Assembly (NCBI GenBank): GCA_017543005.1
Contig: JAFWEA010000200.1
Coordinates: 1 to 7,982, forward strand
Length of the DNA: 7,982 bases
Direction: 5' to 3'
Origin: Solobacterium sp.
GTDB lineage: Bacteria > Bacillota_I > Bacilli_A > Erysipelotrichales > Erysipelotrichaceae
In this document: one piece after another, positions 1 through 4,777 of the stretch
Position numbering within the stretch: position 1 is the first letter of the stretch
How the letters are laid out: each line of letters opens with the position of its first letter
Position numbers and translations under genes: made by a program
The notes under the pieces: generated by a model
Databases searched by the model: none
The model's input: only the letters and a program-made list of their open reading frames with translations
Told to the model about the DNA's origin: nothing

Positions 1-1
1 A

Positions 2-220
2 AAGGGAGACTATACAGGCATAAAGCACATTCACTTTGTCTGGAGCACGGATGAAGTGCTCTACGGGGCGAAGGAGAATTTCCTGAACAACTGCCGGAAG
101 TACGGGGTGGAGTATACCGTGCGGGAGCGGCCGGGCATGATCCACTGCTATGCGATGCTGCCGTACTTTAAAGAGGCGAAGGAGGATTTTGCCGAAATCG
201 TCTCACTGCTGGCGCAGTAG
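2..220 (+). CDS. Alpha/beta hydrolase (HSL-like esterase/lipase), C-terminal fragment
   Basis: Only the last 72 residues are in the window, reading in the frame that starts at base 2 and stops at TAG 218-220. The fragment matches the end of an alpha/beta-hydrolase of the hormone-sensitive-lipase/esterase type. A WSTDEVL segment (fragment residues 14-20) fits the family's G-x-x-D-x-L strand-loop that carries the catalytic Asp (here D17). A PGMIHCY segment (44-50) fits the conserved P-G-M-x-H-x-F/Y loop with the catalytic His (H48). Between them lies the expected amphipathic helix, and a final helix ends the protein. The nucleophile Ser and oxyanion hole would lie upstream of the window. The methyltransferase starts 12 bp downstream on the same strand, so the two are probably co-transcribed. 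The substrate cannot be told from this piece. The fold is well supported; the exact subfamily is inference. Confidence 0.8.
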   Translation, partial: KGDYTGIKHIHFVWSTDEVLYGAKENFLNNCRKYGVEYTVRERPGMIHCYAMLPYFKEAKEDFAEIVSLLAQ

Positions 221-232
221 GGAGAAAGCCGT

Positions 233-838
233 ATGTTCTGGGATAAAGTGGCAGGTGTATATGACCTGTTCGGGAATATTTATAACGGCAAGGTCAACCG
301 GGAAATGTGCCGGCTGACGGCAGAGAAAATCTCACCCGGGGACCGGGTGCTGGAGTGTGCCTGCGGTACGGGTATGATGACCGTGCAGATTGCCCCGCTC
401 TGTGCTTCGGTGACCGCAACCGACTATGCCGAAGGGATGCTGAAAAAGACCCGGGAAAAATGCCGGAATCTAAACAATGTGCAGGTGATGCAGGCCGATA
501 TCACGCAGCTGCCCTTTGCGGATGATTGCTACGATGTGGTGATTGCGGCCAATGTCATCCATCTGCTGGATGACCCATATAAAGCACTGAGTGAGCTGAA
601 CCGGGTGACGAGACCCGGCGGCCTGATCATCATTCCGACCTATGTAAACAAGGAAAAAACCGGCCGGGGCAGCGAACTCTCGAAGGTGTTCGACAAAGCC
701 GGGGTCGATTTCAAGCGGCAGTTTACCTTTGCCAATTACGGTGTCTTTCTGACTGCGGCCGGTTATGCCGTAGAAGAGATGCACCGGATCAGCGGCCGGG
801 TGCCCTGTGCGCTGGCAGTGATCCGCAAACCGGAGTGA
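233..838 (+). CDS. Class I SAM-dependent methyltransferase (Methyltransf_11/UbiE-like)
   Basis: A 201-residue cytosolic methyltransferase, close to the minimal size for the class I Rossmann fold. SAM-binding motif I is VLECACGTG (residues 39-47). The acidic residue ending strand 2, which normally contacts the SAM ribose, is D64 in TATD. The motif II region is ADITQLPF (88-95), followed by strand 4 DVVIAANVIHLL (101-112). The post-motif III turn is RPGG (127-130). The N-terminal FWDKVAGVYD (2-11) resembles the UbiE/Methyltransf_11 entry helix. The Cys in ECACGTG, where many relatives have Asp/Gly, is slightly unusual. The start is ATG 233, preceded by GGAGAAA at 221-227. It follows the hydrolase fragment by 12 bp and is likely in the same operon; a hairpin terminates transcription right after the stop. 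The methyl acceptor is unknown: family members act on quinones, lipids, small metabolites or antibiotics, and nothing here decides between them. Confidence 0.9.
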   Translation: MFWDKVAGVYDLFGNIYNGKVNREMCRLTAEKISPGDRVLECACGTGMMTVQIAPLCASVTATDYAEGMLKKTREKCRNLNNVQVMQADITQLPFADDCYDVVIAANVIHLLDDPYKALSELNRVTRPGGLIIIPTYVNKEKTGRGSELSKVFDKAGVDFKRQFTFANYGVFLTAAGYAVEEMHRISGRVPCALAVIRKPE

Positions 839-847
839 AGAATAAGA

Positions 848-869
848 AAGAGGATCGGGCGATCCTCTT
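848..869. terminator. Bidirectional intrinsic terminator between convergent genes
   Basis: A perfect 9-bp stem (AAGAGGATC at 848-856, GATCCTCTT at 861-869) encloses a GGGC loop. On the minus strand the stem is followed by a T-rich tail (TTCTTATTCTTC), giving a good terminator for the creatininase-family gene that ends at 881. On the plus strand the tail is only ATTAAAT, so termination of the methyltransferase transcript is plausible but weaker. Its place, 10 bp past one stop and 12 bp past the other, fits a shared terminator. Confidence 0.8.
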
Positions 870-880
870 ATTAAATATGT

Positions 881-1657
881 TCAGTCCAGCTTCACCTTCT
901 GCAGGGCCCGGATCAGGTCGGCGGTATATTCTGCCGTGGCCTGGATCATCTGCTCGCCCCATTCCTTTGTGGCGTATTTCGGGTGATCGTTGCCGGCCCA
1001 GCCATTATCCGTCACATCCCTGGAGAAGCGGCGGACAGGAATGTCGACGCCCTTGAAGCGGATCGTGGAAAGGCTGGAGAAGGGCAGTTCGTCACTGAGC
1101 GCCTTCAGGCCGGAATCGGAGATGGCATCATAATCAATCAAGGCCGGGTCAATGGCCATCACGGCAGCCGTCTCCTCGGCCCCGCCGTGGCCGCTGTGCC
1201 AGGGGGTATTCCCGTTCCAGTCCGGGACCAGATCCCAGACCAGGGTCCACCAGTTGACCGGGACCAGGATGCAGCCTTTTTCCTCCATGTCCAGGGCAAG
1301 CCGGTCCAGCGGTGCGTTGTTGCCGCCATGGCCGTTGAGGACAACAAAGCGGCGGGCCCCATGTTTCCGCAGTCCGTCCAGAATCCGGTACATGACCTGA
1401 TAGGTTACCTCCGGGCCGAGGCTGACCGTGCCCGGGAAAACAGACAGATAGTCGGTATTGCCGTATGGCACTGTCGGCGCAATCAGGACATCCGTCATGG
1501 TTTCCAATACTTCCAGGATTTTGTCCGGGATCATCCAGTCGGTTCCCAGCGGCATATGCCGCCCGTGGCATTCCGTGCTGCCCAAGGCAATCAGAACCGT
1601 ATCGTGTTCCTTGAAATACGCTTCGGCCTGCGGCCAGGTCATTGTTTCAAGTTTCAT
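881..1657 (-). CDS. Creatininase-family metal-dependent amidohydrolase
   Basis: A 258-residue protein, the usual length for the creatininase/creatinine amidohydrolase family (PF02633). These are cytosolic di-metal hydrolases that open cyclic amides or cleave related C-N bonds. The metal-binding segment GSTECHGRHMPLGTD (residues 26-40) supplies E29, H31 and D40. NGHGGNN (108-114) supplies H110. HGGAEETA (157-164) corresponds to the family's HAGxxET motif with E162. All expected ligands are present, so it should be active. The NGHGGN form is that of the broad family rather than true creatininase, so the substrate is open. The frame stays open further upstream, but ATG 1655-1657 is chosen because AAGGAG sits 6 nt before it and the upstream extension would run into the neighbouring gene's end. 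It lies 71 bp after the zinc-knuckle gene on the same strand; a hairpin in the gap may reduce read-through. No promoter of its own is obvious. Confidence 0.9.
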   Translation of the reverse strand: MKLETMTWPQAEAYFKEHDTVLIALGSTECHGRHMPLGTDWMIPDKILEVLETMTDVLIAPTVPYGNTDYLSVFPGTVSLGPEVTYQVMYRILDGLRKHGARRFVVLNGHGGNNAPLDRLALDMEEKGCILVPVNWWTLVWDLVPDWNGNTPWHSGHGGAEETAAVMAIDPALIDYDAISDSGLKALSDELPFSSLSTIRFKGVDIPVRRFSRDVTDNGWAGNDHPKYATKEWGEQMIQATAEYTADLIRALQKVKLD

Positions 1658-1663
1658 TTTTTT

Positions 1664-1669
1664 CTCCTT
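1664..1669 (-). promoter_or_regulatory. Ribosome binding site deciding the creatininase-family start
   Basis: AAGGAG read on the minus strand, 6 nt before ATG 1657. It rules out the 40-codon longer in-frame start at 1777, which has no comparable site and would overlap the upstream gene. Confidence 0.8.
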
Positions 1670-1715
1670 CCGGCTGCTTTGTTCAGCCTGGTAGCGGTGC
1701 TTGTCTGAAGATGAT

Positions 1716-1740
1716 AAAAGAAGATCAATTATTGATCTTC
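1716..1740 (-). terminator. AT-rich hairpin terminator overlapping the end of the zinc-knuckle gene
   Basis: On the minus strand a 9-bp perfect stem (GAAGATCAA / TTGATCTTC, 1740-1732 with 1728-1720) encloses a 3-nt loop that is exactly the TAA stop codon of the gene. It is followed by TTTT (1719-1716) and further T-rich sequence. The form is that of an intrinsic terminator, but the stem has only three G-C pairs and overlaps the last three codons, where terminating ribosomes would block folding. It may act as a partial terminator or a 3' end stabiliser ahead of the creatininase-family gene. Confidence 0.55.
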
Positions 1741-2616
1741 GTGCTGGTTGATCCGCAGCTGGTACTCGCCGGTGCATTCGAGCATGGAACCGTCGCTCAG
1801 TTCGATCTGTCCGTCTTTGTATTCCCGGACCCGGCCGGCAGCGTCGGTGACGCTGAGACCGGAATCGTTGACCGAAGAGATCCAGTATTTGCCGCTCTTG
1901 ATGTTGCGGGGCACGGCATAGGTACCGGGCGTCAGGGTCATGGTATTTTCACTGGCCAGGTAGATCAGATTCTTCTTTTCTTTCCGGGCCATGTGCAGGA
2001 TGTGGTAGAACTTGTGCCGCAGCAGAAACAGGTCGGCATTCTTTGTCTGATAAACAAATTCACTGCGCTTTTCGATGACATGCAGGGCATTGACATCCGG
2101 GCTGTCGACGACCAGGTTGGTCGGCCGGTGGACATTCAGGAAATGCTCGCTGAAGAAATAGACAGCGGCGTTGGTTTCATATAATGTGCCGTTTACTTCC
2201 ACAGCATCCGGGGCAGTGCTGCTGGGCAGGTTGGTAATATCTTCTTTCTGCACGGCGGTGATTTCGGTGACGGCATTTCCGGCCGGGATCTTCTCGCTGT
2301 CCACCCGGATTGTGACGGGCTGGGAAGAGATCAGTTCTTCACCCCGGTGCAGCATCATCTTGCCATGCGGGTAATACTTGGCAATGCAGTCGTTGACGGA
2401 ATGATTCTCCAGATAGCTGCGCATGATCATGTCGCGCATCTCCGGATCATGCACAACCAGCTGCTGGAACAGATCAAAGCGGACCGGCAGTCCGTAGCTT
2501 TCGATGATCCGGCGGCAGTCGCTGCAGATCAGCTGACCGTCAGGCGTCGACTGCAGACGATGAAAGAATGATCCCTTTTCATCCAGACAGAAATCACAGA
2601 TTCGGCTTCTGGCCAT
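1729..2616 (-). CDS. DUF4428-like zinc-knuckle protein with C-terminal beta-rich domain
   Basis: A 295-residue protein of unknown function. The N-terminus holds a Cys4 zinc-binding knuckle: CDFC (residues 7-10) and CSDC (31-34), with an aromatic/hydrophobic hairpin between them, like the short DUF4428 domain of Firmicutes. A helical region follows (about 45-80). The middle (about 95-215) has mixed strands and no motif I know. The C-terminus (about 228-289) reads GTYAVPRNIKSGKYWI and then alternating strands ending in a GSMLECTGEY turn. This resembles the small beta domain with a G-x-Y-x-V...I-x-x-G-x-Y pattern seen in many Firmicutes surface and cytosolic proteins. There is no signal peptide or membrane segment, so it is probably cytosolic. 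ATG 2616 is chosen over the open extension to 2721 because AAGGAGG lies 7 nt upstream. The gene sits upstream of the creatininase-family gene and divergent from the acetyltransferase. The Cys4 site is clear; the role is unknown. Confidence 0.8.
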   Translation of the reverse strand: MARSRICDFCLDEKGSFFHRLQSTPDGQLICSDCRRIIESYGLPVRFDLFQQLVVHDPEMRDMIMRSYLENHSVNDCIAKYYPHGKMMLHRGEELISSQPVTIRVDSEKIPAGNAVTEITAVQKEDITNLPSSTAPDAVEVNGTLYETNAAVYFFSEHFLNVHRPTNLVVDSPDVNALHVIEKRSEFVYQTKNADLFLLRHKFYHILHMARKEKKNLIYLASENTMTLTPGTYAVPRNIKSGKYWISSVNDSGLSVTDAAGRVREYKDGQIELSDGSMLECTGEYQLRINQHEDQ

Positions 2617-2623
2617 GGCTGTT

Positions 2624-2630
2624 CCTCCTT
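2624..2630 (-). promoter_or_regulatory. Strong ribosome binding site of the zinc-knuckle gene
   Basis: A full AAGGAGG on the minus strand, 7 nt from ATG 2616. It fixes the start and makes the 35-codon in-frame extension upstream unlikely. Confidence 0.85.
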
Positions 2631-2710
2631 CCAGCACATGATATAACCAATCGCAGGGAAATGCACGGGAAACGTCTCCAGAAGGGCACTTCCGGGCAGA
2701 GATTTGCGGA

Positions 2711-2738
2711 TTGTCAGTCAAGTATCATCTGATTTAAT
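2711..2738 (+). promoter_or_regulatory. Sigma-A-type promoter of the acetyltransferase gene
   Basis: TTGTCA (2711-2716, 5/6 to consensus) and TTTAAT (2733-2738, 5/6) are separated by 16 bp. A TGA directly before the -10 gives an extended -10 element. The predicted start of transcription is near 2745, leaving a leader of about 34 nt, AT-rich at first, before the ribosome binding site. In the rest of the 2617-2778 divergent region I see no convincing -10/-35 pair for the minus-strand gene. Confidence 0.6.
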
Positions 2739-2765
2739 ATAGTGATAAAGCATAAAAATACAGAT

Positions 2766-2770
2766 GGAGG
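2766..2770 (+). promoter_or_regulatory. Ribosome binding site deciding the acetyltransferase start
   Basis: GGAGG lies 8 nt before ATG 2779. An earlier in-frame ATG at 2764 overlaps this site itself and has no SD sequence before it, so 2779 is the likely start. Confidence 0.75.
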
Positions 2771-2778
2771 ACAAGATC

Positions 2779-3603
2779 ATGGAGTTTACTGTCAAAGTTG
2801 CCGAATTCAGCGATCTGGCCGAAGCTGCTGCCGTTGAAGCAGCGGTCATGCCGGGACATCAGTACGTTGAAAACGCGTGGAATTACTACTGGAACACCCC
2901 GGGTGCCTTCCTTTGCGCCTATACGGAGGACAAGATGGTCGGTATTGCCCACCTGGCGGTTCTGCCGGACGGGACAGGCTGGTTTGAAGCCCTGCGCGTG
3001 CATCCGGATTATCAGAACAACGGCTGCGGCAAGGCCCTGTATGAAAAGGCCCTGGAACTGATCGATACAAAGTTCCACTGCACCGCCCTGACCATGTATA
3101 CAGGTCATACAAACGTGCGCAGTGCCGGTCTGGCAGCGCGCTATGGTCTGACCAAGGTCTATGAGCACAAGGAATACAATTATACGGTGGACGGCCCGAA
3201 GGATACCCACGGCTTCGTGCACGCGGACTGGGAAGCAGCGGAGAAGGATGCCCTGCCGCTGGCGGCGGAATATGGCGATGTCATCTGCCAGACCCGCACC
3301 TGGTACCATGTCAATGCGGCCAATGTAAAGGCGCTGGCCGACAGCGGGTGCTTCTACAAGAATGCGGACGGTGACTTCGTCTTTGTCGGCACCCGGTTTG
3401 ATTATCACAAGAAGCTGTTTGTCATTATGATGGGCGGCGACTACAGGAAGGGCATTGACTTTGCGGTCAACCTGGCTGCCGCCCAGGGCGTGCCGACTGT
3501 GACCTGCACATTTACGGCGGTCAATGAGAAGCTCGAGAAGGCCCTGCTGGACTATGGTTTCGAAAAAGGCGGCGAACTGATCACCAAGGAACGGGTGTTC
3601 TGA
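2779..3603 (+). CDS. GNAT-family N-acetyltransferase with a C-terminal GNAT-like half
   Basis: A 274-residue cytosolic protein. The N-terminal half (about 1-135) is a GNAT acetyltransferase. Strand beta4 and motif A read LRVHPDYQNNGCGKALYEKA (72-91), in which QNNGCGK is the Q/R-x-x-G-x-G/A loop that binds the acetyl-CoA pyrophosphate. NVRSAGLAARYGLTKVYE (112-129) is the usual motif B helix and final strand (N..A..LY...GF). Residues 136-274 have no second CoA loop but end in EKLEKALLDYGFEKGGEL (249-266), again like a GNAT C-terminus, so the protein may be a tandem fold with a degenerate second half for substrate binding or dimerisation. About 275 residues is longer than single-domain GNATs (about 150-180). 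It is transcribed alone, from its own promoter to a strong terminator. The acceptor (amine, amino acid, antibiotic or protein) cannot be told from sequence. Confidence 0.88.
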   Translation: MEFTVKVAEFSDLAEAAAVEAAVMPGHQYVENAWNYYWNTPGAFLCAYTEDKMVGIAHLAVLPDGTGWFEALRVHPDYQNNGCGKALYEKALELIDTKFHCTALTMYTGHTNVRSAGLAARYGLTKVYEHKEYNYTVDGPKDTHGFVHADWEAAEKDALPLAAEYGDVICQTRTWYHVNAANVKALADSGCFYKNADGDFVFVGTRFDYHKKLFVIMMGGDYRKGIDFAVNLAAAQGVPTVTCTFTAVNEKLEKALLDYGFEKGGELITKERVF

Positions 3604-3629
3604 AACAGGCCGCAGAACGGATGAATACG

Positions 3630-3658
3630 GAGGACGTCAGAGGATGTCCTCTTTTTTT
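3630..3658 (+). terminator. Intrinsic terminator after the acetyltransferase gene
   Basis: GAGGAC (3630-3635) pairs with GTCCTC (3646-3651), extended by a G-T and a T-A pair around a 6-nt loop. Seven T residues follow at once (3652-3658). This is a strong rho-independent terminator. It ends three bases before the -35 box of the iron-uptake promoter, insulating that operon. Confidence 0.9.
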
Positions 3659-3661
3659 CGG

Positions 3662-3690
3662 TTGACACTGCAGTTAGACAATGCTAACAT
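3662..3690 (+). promoter_or_regulatory. Promoter of the iron/siderophore uptake operon
   Basis: A perfect -35 TTGACA (3662-3667), a 17-bp spacer and a -10 TAACAT (3685-3690, 4/6) preceded by TGC, an extended -10 element. The start of transcription would fall near 3697, giving a leader of about 29 nt to ATG 3726. The strong basal elements are overlaid by two dyads, as expected for a promoter kept off by a repressor. Confidence 0.75.
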
Positions 3691-3710
3691 CACTATTAGT
3701 TTTGACTAAC
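3673..3710. promoter_or_regulatory. Two tandem operator-like dyads, RTTAG-N6-CTAAC
   Basis: Box 1 is GTTAG-acaatg-CTAAC (3673-3688), box 2 is ATTAG-ttttga-CTAAC (3695-3710). They have identical architecture and their starts are 22 bp apart, about two helical turns. Box 1 covers the spacer end and the -10; box 2 covers the transcription start region. The outer arms also form a longer dyad: CTGCAGTTAG (3668-3677) against CTAACTGTAG (3706-3715), 9 of 10 positions matching. The TTAG...CTAA half-sites recall DtxR/IdeR/MntR-family boxes, but the N6 spacing is not the classic DtxR form. That a metal-sensing repressor binds here is inference from position and from the transporter genes downstream. 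Confidence 0.6.
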
Positions 3711-3725
3711 TGTAGGGTAATTAAA

Positions 3726-4736
3726 ATGAGAAGATCAAAATCAATTGCGGCTGTCTGCACAGCTGCAGTGCTTCTGACAGGGTGTTCTTCTTCAGCTCCT
3801 GCCGCAACGGCAGTTCCGGAAGCAGAAGAAGCATTTGCGGAAATTACGCATGTCTATGGCACAACCGTAATTCCGTCTGAACCGCAGCGGATCGTTGCGC
3901 TGTATGACAGCAATCCTGACCCGGTTCTGGCCCTAGGCATAGCGCCGGTGGGCGTGTCCAAAACCGGATACGGCGTGGTGGATGAACACGGTCTGCCGCC
4001 CTGGACAGCCGCTGCGTTTGCGGATCTCGGGGTCGAACCAAATGTCTTTGATGATACAGACGGACTGGACTTTGAAGCGATCAATGATGCTGCGCCTGAT
4101 CTGATTCTGGCACCGAATTCCGGCATGACGGAAGAGGAATACCAGCGGCTCAGTGAAATCGCTCCGACCGTGCCTTACAGGGAAACAGCCTATGCGACAA
4201 CCTGGAAGGAAGAAATGGAAGTCACGGCGCAGGCCCTCGGCAGAGAAGCAGAAGGGGCAGAGATCATCGCCGAAACACAGGCTCTCATCGATGCGGAACT
4301 GGCAAAGTATCCGGCTCTGGAAGGCAAGACAGCAGCGTTCTGCTGGATTGATCCCTCAGATCTGAGCGTCATTTATATTTATCTGCCGCTGGATCCGCGG
4401 GCCGGCTTCCTGGAGGAAATCGGTCTCGAACTGCCGCAGGAACTCAAGGATATGGCGGCGGAAGGTGACTTTGCCGTCACATTGAGCAGTGAGAACATCG
4501 ATATGCTCAACAGTGTTGACATCATCGTCTGCTATGGTGAAGAGAGCATTATTGAGGAACTGCAGGCCAATCCGGTCATCAACACGGTTCCGGCAGTCAG
4601 AAACGGTGCCATCGTACCGATCAGCAGCACTTCCGAACTGTATATCGGCACATATGTAACAGTCCTTTCCATCCCGGCGGTCATTGATCAGTACATCGGC
4701 ATGCTGGGCGAGGCAGCCACAAAGGCAGAACAGTAA
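3726..4736 (+). CDS. Iron-siderophore ABC transporter substrate-binding lipoprotein (FecB/FepB-like)
   Basis: A 336-residue lipoprotein that would capture a ferric chelate at the outer face of the membrane and deliver it to the permeases encoded next. The signal peptide is MRRSKS plus a hydrophobic core, ending in the lipobox LLTGC (16-20), so mature Cys20 would be lipidated. A Ser/Ala/Glu-rich linker follows. The PF01497 periplasmic-binding fold starts at PQRIVALYDSNPDPVLALGI (53-72), the usual P-x-R-I-V-A-L...D...ALG strand. It continues through GLDFEAINDAAPDLILA (113-129) and LSEIAPTVPY (142-151), which recall FepB/FecB-type receptors. The long alpha-helical hinge (about 160-196) typical of class III binding proteins is present. 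ATG 3726 is chosen because it starts the signal peptide and has AGGG 8 nt upstream; an earlier in-frame ATG at 3681 lies inside the promoter. It is the first gene of the operon. The exact ligand (catecholate, hydroxamate, heme or other) is not certain. Confidence 0.92.
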   Translation: MRRSKSIAAVCTAAVLLTGCSSSAPAATAVPEAEEAFAEITHVYGTTVIPSEPQRIVALYDSNPDPVLALGIAPVGVSKTGYGVVDEHGLPPWTAAAFADLGVEPNVFDDTDGLDFEAINDAAPDLILAPNSGMTEEEYQRLSEIAPTVPYRETAYATTWKEEMEVTAQALGREAEGAEIIAETQALIDAELAKYPALEGKTAAFCWIDPSDLSVIYIYLPLDPRAGFLEEIGLELPQELKDMAAEGDFAVTLSSENIDMLNSVDIIVCYGEESIIEELQANPVINTVPAVRNGAIVPISSTSELYIGTYVTVLSIPAVIDQYIGMLGEAATKAEQ

Positions 4737-4743
4737 ACGAGAG

Positions 4744-4767
4744 GGCCGGGGAAGTGATTCTCCGGCC
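4744..4767 (+). promoter_or_regulatory. Stable intercistronic RNA hairpin with a GUGA (GNRA) loop
   Basis: Between the receptor and first permease genes, GGCCGGGGAA (4744-4753) pairs with TTCTCCGGCC (4758-4767) in a 10-bp stem (one G-U), closed by a GUGA tetraloop. No U-run follows, so it is not a standard terminator. Such hairpins commonly protect the 3' end of an upstream receptor message, so that the binding protein is made in excess of the membrane parts. It also encloses the only SD-like bases (GAGGG, 4741-4745) and an alternative GTG start (4754) for the permease, so it may limit translation. Confidence 0.65.
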
Positions 4768-4777
4768 TGTATTGATT

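Noticed and set aside
983..1708. Open frame of 241 codons on the plus strand, opposite the creatininase-family gene
   Set aside because: It is antisense to a gene with full family motifs, has no recognisable domain, and arises from the GC-rich codon use of the true gene.
1658..1777. Longer N-terminus for the creatininase-family protein
   Set aside because: AAGGAG six bases before ATG 1657 marks the true start; the extension is low-complexity and overlaps the end of the upstream gene.
2617..2710. Promoter for the minus-strand zinc-knuckle gene
   Set aside because: A TTATAT-like element near 2641-2646 and a TTGACT at 2717-2722 were seen on the minus strand, but neither has a partner at proper spacing, so no promoter is called.
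2734..3408. Open frame of 224 codons on the minus strand, opposite the acetyltransferase
   Set aside because: It is the antisense shadow of a clear GNAT coding sequence, with no ribosome binding site or domain to support it.
3681..3725. Longer N-terminus for the receptor lipoprotein
   Set aside because: ATG 3681 lies between the -35 and -10 of the promoter, upstream of the predicted transcript start; the signal peptide begins naturally at 3726.
4744..4777. Hairpin after the receptor gene read as a rho-independent terminator
   Set aside because: The stem is strong but no U-tract follows, and the permease and ATPase genes needed for the same transporter lie directly downstream.
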